A DNA stretch of 42,378 nucleotides from Microseira wollei NIES-4236 (GTDB taxonomy: Bacteria; Cyanobacteriota; Cyanobacteriia; Cyanobacteriales; Aerosakkonemataceae). Below, in pieces: positions 33,894 through 41,935 of this stretch. Positions within the stretch are counted from its first letter, which is position 1. Each line of letters begins with the position of its first letter. A program made the translations under genes and the position numbers. Location: positions 1-42,378 of the forward strand of contig NZ_BLAY01000086.1 of the NCBI RefSeq assembly GCF_020521235.1. Reading direction: 5' to 3'. Under the pieces are notes generated by a model that did not search any database, had not been told where the DNA came from, and saw only the letters and a list, made by a program, of their open reading frames with translations.

Positions 33894-34168
33894 TTAGATA
33901 GCATATTGCTCCACTGGCTCGATGATAAACACATCTCCTTTTTTATCACAAAATTCAATGTGTTCCCCCGAGCGCAAGTTATCAATTTCAATTTCTATTT
34001 CGCCTGATCTAATGAAAAAAGCTCATAAGTTTCCTTGTGGTAATGCTTCCCGCCTACTTGGTTGCCTGCTGTTTCCACAAAGTTAACCTCAGCCCAACTC
34101 TCCCGCGTAATTCCCCAAAATCCACCCCGTTCATCTGCTTTTCTCATGTAAGGAGACAGTTTTTTCAT
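33894..34168 (-). pseudogene. Cupin-domain protein broken by a one-base poly-T contraction
   Basis: From ATG at 34168 the frame reads MKKLSPYMRKADERGGFWG, then AEVNFVETAGNQVGGKHYHK and ETYELF, where it stops after a few aberrant codons. If one T is restored in the run at 34015-34020, it continues FFIRSGEIEIEIDN, GEHIEFCDKKGDVFIIEP and VEQYAI to a stop at 33894. The joined 90-residue product is a cupin with the H-x-H of GKHYHK and a matching second motif. Such cupins in glycan clusters are often sugar-nucleotide isomerases or epimerases, or sensor-like. A homopolymer sequencing error would produce the same picture. Confidence 0.75.
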
Positions 34169-34228
34169 CTTACCCTCTGGCTTAACTTACCTCGATTAAT
34201 TAAAACATTTTTCAATTTTCATCCATCA

Positions 34229-35119
34229 CTAACCACTAAAAATACTTTTTAGTTTGATTGATAACCGCCGCAGCAGTTTTTTATTTTGGGACTCTGTGTA
34301 ATAGGCGTAAAATCTATAAAGTTCTTTCAAAGATTCACTTTCTGGTTCAGTCTGGGATAATTTTACTCCTTTGACAGTGATTCCCGATATTTCAAAATCT
34401 TCTTTTGGCACAGACGGGTATTTTTCAAATACCTCTTGAGGAATTGGTCGATTGTGATGATGCTGTTTTATTTCTAAATACTCTTCTATTTTAAAATCAT
34501 CGTTTGACAGGAAAACTTTTCGATACTCAGATGGAAACATTTTATTACAAACATCTCCAAATATAAATCTTATCGCTTTTTTCTGATCTTCTGGTAATGT
34601 GGTATTGGCTTTGAGCAATTGATTAATTTGCTCTGGCTTCATGTACAAATGTCCATAGGGGGGAATTATGCAAGAGAAACTTTCATCGGTTTCATCATAG
34701 TAATGGTGTCCGTAAGCATGAGTCCATAGAGGAGCGAAATGAGTATAAAAGATGCCTCCCGGTTTTAAAACTCTTTTGATTTCCTGCCACGCCTGTGGCA
34801 AATCTAAAATATGTTCAAAAACATTGTGGGAAAAAATTACATCAAAATAGCTATTCGGAAATAATAAATTGTCTGCGTTCAGGTTCAGACACATTAATTT
34901 TTCTTCTTCATAAATTGGGTAAATCGCATAAGAATAGGGATCGATCCCATAGACAAACTGAGGATTTGTCTGCCTTGCCACTAATTTGGCAATTGCTCCA
35001 TCCCCGCAACCGATTTCCAATACTTTTTTACCTTCTAGTTGTACCGAGCGTTTTAAATCTTCAAAAAACTTAACTCGCCAAATTGGTAAATTGACTGTTC
35101 GATCGCTTACAGAAGTCAT
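34229..35119 (-). CDS. Class I SAM-dependent methyltransferase
   Basis: The 296-residue protein has KVLEIGCGDGAIAKL (32-46), YGIDPYSYAI (Asp60), the post-II segment FSHNVFEHILD (96-106) and RVLKPGGIFY (116-125). This is a typical Methyltransf_11 core with an added C-terminal region of about 120 residues that probably binds the substrate. It lies 43 bases downstream of the SDR gene and before the cupin pseudogene. Sugar methylation is the likely role. Confidence 0.8.
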   Translation of the reverse strand: MTSVSDRTVNLPIWRVKFFEDLKRSVQLEGKKVLEIGCGDGAIAKLVARQTNPQFVYGIDPYSYAIYPIYEEEKLMCLNLNADNLLFPNSYFDVIFSHNVFEHILDLPQAWQEIKRVLKPGGIFYTHFAPLWTHAYGHHYYDETDESFSCIIPPYGHLYMKPEQINQLLKANTTLPEDQKKAIRFIFGDVCNKMFPSEYRKVFLSNDDFKIEEYLEIKQHHHNRPIPQEVFEKYPSVPKEDFEISGITVKGVKLSQTEPESESLKELYRFYAYYTESQNKKLLRRLSIKLKSIFSG

Positions 35120-35162
35120 GGTTATTACTTGCTCTCAGCACGCTCCTAATAAATGTTTGGCA

Positions 35163-36050
35163 TTACACGCCACCTGCTAACTTTAAGCGAGACAATCCTT
35201 CTGTTACAGAATTAAAATTGACTCCCAGAATTGCAGATGTTTGCTCAATCGAAAGAGAGGCATCTGGTTGTAGTAACATCTGCTCTCTGCGATCGCCTGC
35301 TTGTACAGGAGAGATTAGCTCGGTATTGAGTCCAAAGATACTGGCATAAGAGTGAAAAAACTGGAATCGGCTCACCCGCTCTCGTCCTACTGTATGAAAT
35401 ATACCACTTAAGCGTTGCTGCATTATTACTTCTATCATCTCCGCCAGGTTATTCACATAAGTTGGCGTGTTCAGTACGTCAGCGAAACATTCCACCGTTT
35501 GACCAGCTTCGATCTGTGCTGATAACCACTTTAATAGAGGCGAAGCCTTGCCGTAAATTCCACCACTTCTGCAAATTGCTACTTTGTCTAATTCCTGTTG
35601 AGCTAATTCTTCTCCTTGCAATTTTGTTTTCCCATAAACTAAACTGGGCTGTGGTAGGTCTGTTTCCTTATAGCCTCCGTCTGTGCAACTAAAAACTAAG
35701 TCGGTGGAAATATAAATCATCCGCGCCCCAATGTTGCGGCAGGCACGAGCTACGTTCTTGGTTCCTATCGCATTGGTTTCGTACGCTTCATCGGGATGAT
35801 TTTCGCAATACTTGACATTTTTGTTGCCCGCAGCATGAATTACTACCTCTGGCAATACCTCTTCAAATGTAGTAAATACTGCATTGGCATCCCGCACATC
35901 CAATGACACTGGCTTGGCGACGGATGATAGTAAATCGGCAGCTATAGGCGCACTTAATTTGCTGACAAACACTGACTTACTTTTGGCAAAAAATCGAGCC
36001 AGATTAGAGCCAACAAATCCACTTCCGCCTGTAATTAATATCTTACTCAT
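35163..36050 (-). CDS. SDR-family sugar-nucleotide reductase, RmlD-like
   Basis: The 295-residue protein has GGSGFVG (8-14, NAD(P) binding), IHAAGNKNVKYCE (about 71-83), IYISTDLVF (112-120) and the catalytic YGKTK (Tyr139, Lys143), with CRSGGIYG and TPTYVNNLAEMIE later. This is the extended SDR layout of dTDP-4-dehydrorhamnose reductase and relatives. It would make a nucleotide sugar for the glycan. The other rml genes are not in the window. It lies 54 bases downstream of the Wzt stop. Confidence 0.8.
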   Translation of the reverse strand: MSKILITGGSGFVGSNLARFFAKSKSVFVSKLSAPIAADLLSSVAKPVSLDVRDANAVFTTFEEVLPEVVIHAAGNKNVKYCENHPDEAYETNAIGTKNVARACRNIGARMIYISTDLVFSCTDGGYKETDLPQPSLVYGKTKLQGEELAQQELDKVAICRSGGIYGKASPLLKWLSAQIEAGQTVECFADVLNTPTYVNNLAEMIEVIMQQRLSGIFHTVGRERVSRFQFFHSYASIFGLNTELISPVQAGDRREQMLLQPDASLSIEQTSAILGVNFNSVTEGLSRLKLAGGV

Positions 36051-36104
36051 AACTCCATTGTTTCTATTGACTATATCTACTTTATCTCGATCAATACTTC
36101 TTCA

Positions 36105-37382
36105 TTAATTCCTCTCTGCTTCCTTGTAGTCATCAATTTTTTTCTGTTCCCAGTCTAGATAGGGTAGAAAGTAGGCTTGCTTGTGCGCCCTGATTTTGGG
36201 GTTACCTGTTTCTGTTAATTCAAAACGAAATGCCTCGATATTATCAAACTCGATTTGGTAAGGAATCGTAGAAACTAATCTCAGCATATATATGCCAGCG
36301 TTTAGCCAATCTCCCGGAATTTTCACAGAAGTTCTATATTTACCTGGATGGCGTTTATTCAGTAATTCTAGATTAGTATCCACATCTTCTGTACTAATTA
36401 AAGGAGTTCCATCAAAGCCATGAATAATAGCTGCGACAACTCCACCAAATATGACTTGACGAACTACATAGTCAATCATAATGGTAAATCCTTTTCGCAC
36501 GTCGATTAAATCCTCATCCGAGCAAATTTCAGCTCGTAAAATCTGTAGGGGATTTCTATTCAAGCGGGAGGTATTCCATACTGACACTTTTTGATACCCT
36601 TGATTCAGGTAACTCGTCACAACTTTAGTGGTGTCCCCACTCAGGTTCAAAGTTCCTTGGTTTAGCCAAAAAACCTTATCTGTTAAGGAGGATATTGCTC
36701 CCATACTATGACTGACAAATAGTACCGTTCGTCCCTCTCTGCTCACTTCCCCCATTTTACCTAAACACTTTTTCTGAAATTCAATGTCTCCTACTGCTAG
36801 CACTTCATCTACTATTAAAATTTCTGGTTCTAAATTAGCTGCTACTGCAAATGCAAGGCGCACATACATTCCTGAAGAATACCGCTTCACGGGCGTATCT
36901 AAAAACTTTTCGACTTCCGCAAACCCTACGATATCATCAAACTTTTTTTTGATTTCTGCCTTGCTCATCCCTAAAATAGCACCATTAAGATAGATATTTT
37001 CTCGACCCGTCAATTCTGGGTGAAAGCCAGTTCCCACTTCTAATAAGCTTGCGACTCGCCCTTTGAGCCAAATCCGCCCAGTGGTTGGTTCTACGATCCT
37101 GCTTAAAATCTTTAATAGGGTTGATTTTCCGGCGCCGTTACGACCAATTATACCAACGCGATCGCCTTGGTTAATCTCGAAAGAAATATCCTTTAATGCC
37201 CAAAATTCTTCAGAGCTTTGATTTAAAGTGCTTTGACCATAGGAAGGCTTAAGCAGTTGGCGACTTAATTGCTTAACTCGATTAGCCATTGCGTCTCGCA
37301 ACGACCTGTAAGGCTCCTGCTTCTGATGCCCAATGATGTATTTTTTCCCTAAATTTTCAACGCGAATTACGGTATCAGACAC
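36105..37382 (-). CDS. wzt: Wzt-like ATPase of a polysaccharide ABC exporter
   Basis: The 425-residue protein has an ABC ATPase domain (about 1-240) with Walker A GRNGAGKST (80-88), signature [11 protein letters not shown] (168-178), Walker B ILIVDEVLAVGD (188-199) and switch His225. The domain after residue 240 matches the Wzt C-terminal carbohydrate-binding domain, which in characterised systems recognises the capped end of the exported glycan. The start is GTG behind AGGAAG. It lies 15 bases downstream of Wzm. Together they export the undecaprenyl-linked polymer across the inner membrane. A decayed partial copy lies at 38930-39180. Confidence 0.9.
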   Translation of the reverse strand: MSDTVIRVENLGKKYIIGHQKQEPYRSLRDAMANRVKQLSRQLLKPSYGQSTLNQSSEEFWALKDISFEINQGDRVGIIGRNGAGKSTLLKILSRIVEPTTGRIWLKGRVASLLEVGTGFHPELTGRENIYLNGAILGMSKAEIKKKFDDIVGFAEVEKFLDTPVKRYSSGMYVRLAFAVAANLEPEILIVDEVLAVGDIEFQKKCLGKMGEVSREGRTVLFVSHSMGAISSLTDKVFWLNQGTLNLSGDTTKVVTSYLNQGYQKVSVWNTSRLNRNPLQILRAEICSDEDLIDVRKGFTIMIDYVVRQVIFGGVVAAIIHGFDGTPLISTEDVDTNLELLNKRHPGKYRTSVKIPGDWLNAGIYMLRLVSTIPYQIEFDNIEAFRFELTETGNPKIRAHKQAYFLPYLDWEQKKIDDYKEAERN

Positions 37383-37397
37383 GCGATCGCTTCCTGC

Positions 37398-38234
37398 CTA
37401 AATAACGTCTGCAAACGTGCGCTCGGTCTTGCGGAAGTATAATACACCGCTGACAAACAACAACGCAACTAATCCCAAAGATAGGGTAAATCCAGGCCAG
37501 TAAAGTTTGGACTCTCCACCCAATATAGCCCAGCGGAAGCCATCAATGACCCCCACCATCGGATTTAAAGAGTAGAGCAAGCGCCACTGTTGGGGGACAA
37601 TGTTGCTGCTAAAACCAACAGGAGAGATATATAAGCCAAACTGCACGATAAACGGCACTATATAACGAAAATCTCGATATTTTACGTTCAGTGCAGCTAA
37701 CCAAAGTCCTGCTCCCATCGCTGCGGCAAAAGCAATTAAGATAAACAGCGGTAGCGTCACTATGCGCCAATTGGGTACAAAGTTGTACCAAGCCATCAGC
37801 GCTAACAAGATCATCCCAGAAATTAAGAAATCCACAAAGCTTACAATTACTGCACTTGCTGGCACAATCAAGCGGGGGAAGTAAACTTTGGAAATCAAGT
37901 TAGCGTTACCGATCAAGCTATTACTGGATTCGGCAAGTGCATTGGCAAAAAATTGCCAGGGTAGCATGGCTGCCAACACCAAAATTGGATAAGGGGCATT
38001 GCCTTCAGATGGTAACTTGGCTAGGTTGCCAAATATTACCGTGAAAACAACCATTGTCAGGAAAGGTCGAATCAACGCCCAGGCTATGCCAATTGCTGTC
38101 TGCTTGTAGCGTACCAGAATGTCTCGCCATGCTAGGAAGTAGAATAACTCCCGATATCGCCACAAATCTTTCCAGTATTGGGTTTCGGTGCGACCCGCCT
38201 CTATTATCAACTCGGTTTGAATGCGATCGCTCAT
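37398..38234 (-). CDS. wzm: Wzm-like permease of a polysaccharide ABC exporter
   Basis: From ATG 38234 (MSDRIQTELIIEAGRTE) the protein is 278 residues with six hydrophobic segments and the ABC2-type permease layout: RYKQTAIGIAWALIRP, LPWQFFANALAESSNSL, KVYFPRLIVP, YRDFRYIVPF and the C-terminal YSLNPMVGVIDGFRWAI. A frame extension upstream to 38336 is rejected because the decayed second copy starts at the same MSDRIQTEL. It pairs with Wzt 15 bases downstream. A perfect 17-bp hairpin lies about 160 bases upstream. Confidence 0.9.
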   Translation of the reverse strand: MSDRIQTELIIEAGRTETQYWKDLWRYRELFYFLAWRDILVRYKQTAIGIAWALIRPFLTMVVFTVIFGNLAKLPSEGNAPYPILVLAAMLPWQFFANALAESSNSLIGNANLISKVYFPRLIVPASAVIVSFVDFLISGMILLALMAWYNFVPNWRIVTLPLFILIAFAAAMGAGLWLAALNVKYRDFRYIVPFIVQFGLYISPVGFSSNIVPQQWRLLYSLNPMVGVIDGFRWAILGGESKLYWPGFTLSLGLVALLFVSGVLYFRKTERTFADVI

Positions 38235-38391
38235 CACAGCAATGAATAGCCAGCAGGCATTTTGAGGGTATACATTTAGGATTCTTAATATTCTACTCTG
38301 TCTCCTACACAAGATTACAGCAGACCCACTTCCCATGGTGATCGCATCCGCTAAACCAACCCAGCGATAGCAGGGTATCAGTCAGGGAAAA

Positions 38392-38430
38392 GAGCGATCG
38401 CCAACGGAACAAGTCCGTTGGCGATCGCTC
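38392..38430. terminator. Perfect 17-bp inverted repeat built on HIP1
   Basis: GAGCGATCGCCAACGGA (38392-38408) and its exact complement (38414-38430) form a very strong hairpin with a five-base loop, with no long T run. It lies between the small 74-aa gene and wzm. It could terminate readthrough from the decayed upstream copy, or be a HIP1-derived repeat. Confidence 0.6.
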
Positions 38431-38478
38431 TAGCGGTTTTCCTAACTAGCGCTTACCCTGATCTCTCTGGTGCTTCTC

Positions 38479-38703
38479 TCATTCATTGTCCTGGTTTTGT
38501 GCGTCCTGATACAGTCGGCAAGCCTGCTGCAAGTTGCTCCAGATCATCAATTGAGCTGTTATAGCTAAGCGTGCCGGGGCTTTTTCCAACAAGACTAATG
38601 GAATCGGGACAAAAATAGCTCCAGCCCATACCACCATTAGCAAACGAGCCAAATTTTTGCTAAACTGATAAGGTTTGTCTTTTGGTTTCTGTCTCATAAG
38701 CAA
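38479..38703 (-). CDS. Small membrane protein, hypothetical, 74 aa
   Basis: The frame starts at TTG 38703, seven bases after AGGAG; an ATG two codons later is possible. The 74-residue product has a basic N-terminus (MRQKPKDKPYQF), one hydrophobic stretch (LLMVVWAGAIFVPIPLVLL, about 21-39) and a polar C-terminus. No family is recognised. It lies between the decayed wzm'-wzt' copy and the intact pair, on the same strand. Good start site and composition argue that it is real. Confidence 0.55.
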   Translation of the reverse strand: MLMRQKPKDKPYQFSKNLARLLMVVWAGAIFVPIPLVLLEKAPARLAITAQLMIWSNLQQACRLYQDAQNQDNE

Positions 38704-38792
38704 TCAGAGTCTCCTTATTTGGCGATTTTGAGGATTTATGTTTCCGTCAGGAATGTCAGGACAAACAACGACCAAAGAATTTGTTGAAAACT

Positions 38793-38828
38793 CCAGCTTG
38801 GCACGGCAATGCTAAAGCTGGTTTTTTT
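38793..38828 (+). terminator. Intrinsic terminator-like hairpin
   Basis: CCAGCTT (38793-38799) pairs with AAGCTGG (38815-38821), followed directly by seven T. It would act on plus-strand transcripts, although no plus-strand gene is seen upstream. It lies in the spacer between the wzt' remnant and the 74-aa gene. Confidence 0.5.
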
Positions 38829-38929
38829 GGTCTAAAATTCTCAAATATACTGTTTGAGAATCTAAGTCTTAGCAATTTAAATGGTAACATCACCTCCTTT
38901 AATAAATATCTACAAACTTATCCCACTCT

Positions 38930-39180
38930 GCAAATGCCAAGCGCACATACATACCCGAAGAATAGCGCTTGACTGGCGTATCTAAAAACTTTTCAATTTT
39001 AGCAAACGTGACATTCTCATCATAATGATAGAAATGCGTCCTACCGTTGGCTCAGCGATCTAGATCAAAATCTTTAATAGAGTTGATTTTCCAGCTCCAT
39101 TGCAACCAATTATGCCAACGACCTCGCCCTGCTTCACTTCCAAAGAAATATCCTTTAATGCCCAAAACTATTCATATGCT
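38930..39180 (-). pseudogene. Decayed wzt fragment (two pieces)
   Basis: Two pieces match the intact Wzt gene. One (about 39040-39180) matches the Walker A region around 37060-37215. The other (38930-39020) matches the signature-region DNA at about 36849-36930, including AAGCGCACATACAT, like the intact AGGCGCACATACAT. The part between them in the intact gene is deleted, and the frame is lost. It directly follows the decayed wzm' copy. Confidence 0.8.
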
Positions 39181-39927
39181 AAATCCAGGCCAGTAAATTT
39201 TTGACTCTCCACCCAATATAGCCCAGCGGAAGCCGTCAATTACTCCTACCATCGGATTCAATGAGTAGAGCCAGCAACACTTTTGCGGGACAATGTTACG
39301 GCTAAACCCAACAGGTGAAATATGTAAGCCAAACTGCACGATAAACGGCACAATATAACGAAAATCACGATATTTTACATTGAGTGCAGCTAGCCAAAGT
39401 CCTGCTCCCATCGCTGCGGCAAAAGCAATTAAGATAAACAGCGGCAGCGTCACTATGCGCCAATTGGGGACAAAGTTGTACCAAGCCATCAGCGCCAGCA
39501 AAATCATGCCAGAAATTAGGAAATCTACAAAGCTGACAATTACCGCACTCGCAGGCACAATCAAACGGGGGAAGTAAACTTTGGAAATCAAATTGCTGTT
39601 GACTATTAAGCTGTTGCTGCATTCGGCAAGCGCATTGGCAAAAAATTGCCAGGGTAGCATGGCTGCAAATACCAAAATTGGATAAGGGGCATTGCCTTCA
39701 GATGGTAACTTGGCTAGGTTGCCAAATACTATCGTGAACACAACCATTGTGACAAAAGGTCGAATCAACGCCCAGGCTATGCCAATCGCTGTCTGCTTGT
39801 AGCGTACCAGAATGTCTCGCCATGCCAGGAAGTAGAATAACTCCCGATATTGCTACAAATCTTTCCAATACTGACTTTCGGTGCGACCTGCTTCAATTAC
39901 TAATTCGGTTTGAATGCGATCGCTCAT
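39172..39927 (-). pseudogene. Decayed second wzm copy with an internal stop
   Basis: From ATG 39927 the copy reads MSDRIQTELVIEAGRTESQYWKDL and then a TAG at codon 25 (39855-39853) where the intact gene has Trp25 (TGG). After the stop, the frame continues to 39172 at high identity to the intact Wzm (ALIRPFVTMVVFTIVFGNLAKL... VGVIDGFRWAILGG). It then ends early at PGFS, where wzt' sequence joins. A frame starting at 39768 lacks the N-terminus and is not a credible permease. This is a nonsense-inactivated and truncated duplicate of wzm. Confidence 0.85.
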
Positions 39928-40489
39928 ACCCCAGCAACCTTTAACCAATAACAATTTATACCACTGAGGCGATCGCTGCAACCGCTGCTCCCTAATGGCA
40001 GCTAGAATAACACGCGCTTTGGGGTGCGATCGCTCTCGCCGCCTATTTTACCTAAAAAATGGGTTATTAGCCTCCCCATTTTAGGGGGACTTTTAGGCTA
40101 TAGTATAGACGTGGCAAGGTATTCAACCACATGAAAAACCTAGTAGCCTAACGGCATACACTGAACCTTGGCAATCAAATCTATGGCGTTCTACTTCATA
40201 GTTCTAGATCCTCCTGGAAGTGGGTAAAAGATTTGCAGGGACTAGACGAATCAGTTTTTCCAACAAAACTTGAAGTGATTCAACTAGGGTGGGGCACACC
40301 CGAAGTAACGCTTGGGGAGAGAACCACCTCTGTCTCTGATAACGCAAGGCATCTGAGGTAAGTGGACTCAGCGAACCAAGAATCATCGCCGTGAACGGCG
40401 ATGATTGTCAAAATTCTTTATACCACGTCGCGCACCCAATCCCATACTCTGATCCAAGTAGCAGCTTTAAGCGTTAACCCATCGTCCCT
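39928..40489. other. Gene-free stretch upstream of the cluster with an IS605-type remnant
   Basis: No intact gene. It holds HIP1 sites (near 39970 and 40027), an imperfect hairpin CCTAAAAAATGGG/CCCCATTTTAGG (40051-40086), and the TnpB-like C-terminal remnant listed separately (40163-40407). It probably contains the promoter of the minus-strand polysaccharide cluster, but I cannot place it. Confidence 0.55.
40163..40407 (+). mobile_element. Right-end remnant of a TnpB/IS605-type element
   Basis: On the plus strand, codons up to a TAA at 40359-40361 read SSWKWVKDLQGL, DESVFPTKLEVIQLGWG and TTSVSDNARHLR. This is the C-terminal sequence I know from TnpB genes of cyanobacterial IS605-group elements. 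After the stop, GTGGACTCAGCGAACCAAGAATC and the hairpin ATCATCGCC-GTGAAC-GGCGATGAT (to 40407) match the usual right end, where the omega-RNA scaffold terminates. The 5' part of the gene is missing. Confidence 0.65.
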
Positions 40490-40813
40490 ATGGCTCTCAA
40501 GATAGTCGAAAACTTTGATCGCAGTGTCGCCCTCGACGCGGAAGCCAAAGCTACCCTGTTCGCCTTATTGACGGGGGAAGCTTTTCTCGCCCAAATCGGC
40601 GAACAGCTTCAATGCTCGTCCGTTGAGTTTACCTCATTGCTGTTTCAGCCGGTTCCCTACAGTACCTCAACGCCTAAAGGGATGCCAGCTGAATTCGAGA
40701 TGTATCACCAATCCGACGAGTACGCAATTATCAACGTACCGCCTAATTTTATGTTCAAAGCTAAGATATTTAATCCCAGTCGCCTTTGTGCCATTTATCG
40801 AAAAATTAGCTAA
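40490..40813 (+). CDS. Hypothetical protein, 107 aa
   Basis: I do not recognise the family. The protein starts MALKIVENFDRSVALDAEAKATLFALLTG and is soluble, with a helical first half and a mixed second half (FEMYHQSDEYAIINVPPNFMFKAKIF). No signal peptide or membrane segment. It lies 10 bases upstream of the GIY-YIG gene and is probably co-transcribed with it. No clear ribosome binding site precedes the ATG. Confidence 0.5.
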   Translation: MALKIVENFDRSVALDAEAKATLFALLTGEAFLAQIGEQLQCSSVEFTSLLFQPVPYSTSTPKGMPAEFEMYHQSDEYAIINVPPNFMFKAKIFNPSRLCAIYRKIS

Positions 40814-40823
40814 AAACTAACCA

Positions 40824-41366
40824 ATGACTACCGAAACTATTCCCTCCCTCGCCGGTTTAGAGTTTATCCCTTATATTGACGAAAACGGACAATTACCCGT
40901 TCAATTACAAGGGAAAGTCGGCGTGTATGCGATATGCGATCGCCACCAAGTCCTGCAATTTATCGGCTATTCTCGCGATGTTTATCTCAGCCTCAAACAG
41001 CATTTGGTACGTCAACCCCAACTCTGCTATTGGGTGAAAGTCCAAACTATTGACCGCCCCAACCGCACGATTCTAGAAAATATCCAAGCTGCTTGGATTG
41101 CTGAAAATGGTACGACTCCCTCTGGAAATAGTACCGATGAAGCGAAATGGACGCAATCTATTAATGTCAAACCTCTGATGACGCCTGAAGAACAGGCAAA
41201 TTATGCTCAAGCAGCGGGTGAGGAATTGGCGCAATCTAAGATATTAAAAAATGTCGCCCGACGAGTTGAGGCTGAAATTCTTGCCGAATTAAAAGCCCGT
41301 GGCGTTCAAACCGAAATTCGCTTTAATCCTAAGCTGAAAGACAGCGGTTTGCTCGATTTGAAGTAA
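40824..41366 (+). CDS. GIY-YIG domain protein
   Basis: The 180-residue protein has a GIY-YIG nuclease-like fold: KVGVYAICDR (31-40) and LQFIGYSRDVYLSLKQHL (44-61), with GVY and FIG at the two signature positions, Arg51, and a possible catalytic Glu85 in RTILENIQAAW. The C-terminal half (about 115-180) is helical and charged, without a known DNA-binding motif. The family occurs in cyanobacteria and chloroplasts and its role is not established. Coupled with the preceding 107-aa gene by spacing. Confidence 0.8.
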   Translation: MTTETIPSLAGLEFIPYIDENGQLPVQLQGKVGVYAICDRHQVLQFIGYSRDVYLSLKQHLVRQPQLCYWVKVQTIDRPNRTILENIQAAWIAENGTTPSGNSTDEAKWTQSINVKPLMTPEEQANYAQAAGEELAQSKILKNVARRVEAEILAELKARGVQTEIRFNPKLKDSGLLDLK

Positions 41367-41425
41367 GAAAAATATCAAATTAATCATTGTCCCTATAACA
41401 ATAGACTTCTGGCAAAAATCATTCT

Positions 41426-41491
41426 GACGGGCAGGATGCCCATCCCACAAGAGAGCATTTTTTCTTGTGGGGTAGGCGTCGGTGCCTGCCC
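41426..41491. repeat. Dispersed inverted repeat (GACGGGC...CCCACAAGAG family), second copy
   Basis: This has the same form as 3902-3973: a left arm ending CATCCCACAAGAG and a right arm CTTGTGGGGTAGGCGTC with GCCTGCCC. It lies in the 340-base spacer (41367-41707) between the GIY-YIG gene and the kinase fragment, which holds no gene. Confidence 0.8.
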
Positions 41492-41525
41492 ACAAATTGA
41501 TGGAAAAGTAAATGGGTGGAACAAG

Positions 41526-41604
41526 TCTAATAGACTTCTCCAAAAACTCTTGTGGGGTGGGCATCTTGCCTGCCCTTGAGTTTTTTTCTGGAGAGGTCTA
41601 ATCG
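41526..41604. repeat. Imperfect inverted repeat around a third copy of the CTTGTGGGG element
   Basis: TCTAATAGACTTCTCC on the left pairs with GGAGAGGTCTAAT on the right; the inside holds CTTGTGGGGTGGGCATCTTGCC. The structure looks like a small MITE-like element carrying the half-repeat. Confidence 0.65.
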
Positions 41605-41707
41605 AAATATTTCTACCTTAAATCTGCCTGGATATGTATCGCCGGTTATATATTTCCTCTCCCTCGGCGTTGTTACCCTTCAAGAAAAACTAGATTTAGT
41701 CAATCAA

Positions 41708-41935
41708 ATGACGCCGACGCTGTTAAACAACCGTTATAAAATTATTCGGGCGCTAGCTACTGGCGGGTTTGGTCACACTTTTCTGGCAGAGGATACTTAC
41801 CTGCCTTCTCGCCACCACTGCGTCATCAAGCAATTAAAACCAGTCAGCAATCATCCCCTTGTTACGGAAGTTGTCATTGCAGCAAAGATCTATTACACCC
41901 CGATCGAACACCCTGTAGGGGCACGGCATCAATAA
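41708..41935 (+). pseudogene. N-terminal fragment of a Ser/Thr protein kinase
   Basis: The frame starts MTPTLLNNRYKIIRALATGG and continues FGHTFLAEDTYLPS and CVIKQLKPVSNHP. These are the glycine-rich loop (GGFGHTF) and the ATP-binding Lys of eukaryotic-type kinases, as in cyanobacterial STKs. After NHP (about 41860) kinase similarity ends and the frame runs into the 91-bp tandem array, stopping at 41935. The rest of the kinase domain is absent in the window. Whether the remaining kinase lies beyond the array cannot be seen. Confidence 0.7.

Noticed and set aside
38781-38972. Plus-strand frame of 63 codons
   Set aside because: It covers a terminator-like hairpin and the antisense of the wzt fragment.
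39172-39768. Intact 198-aa permease
   Set aside because: The original start at 39927 is blocked by a TAG at codon 25 and the C-terminus is lost; it is a decayed duplicate.
40204-40386. Minus-strand frame of 60 codons
   Set aside because: It is antisense to the TnpB C-terminal remnant, which is clear on the plus strand.
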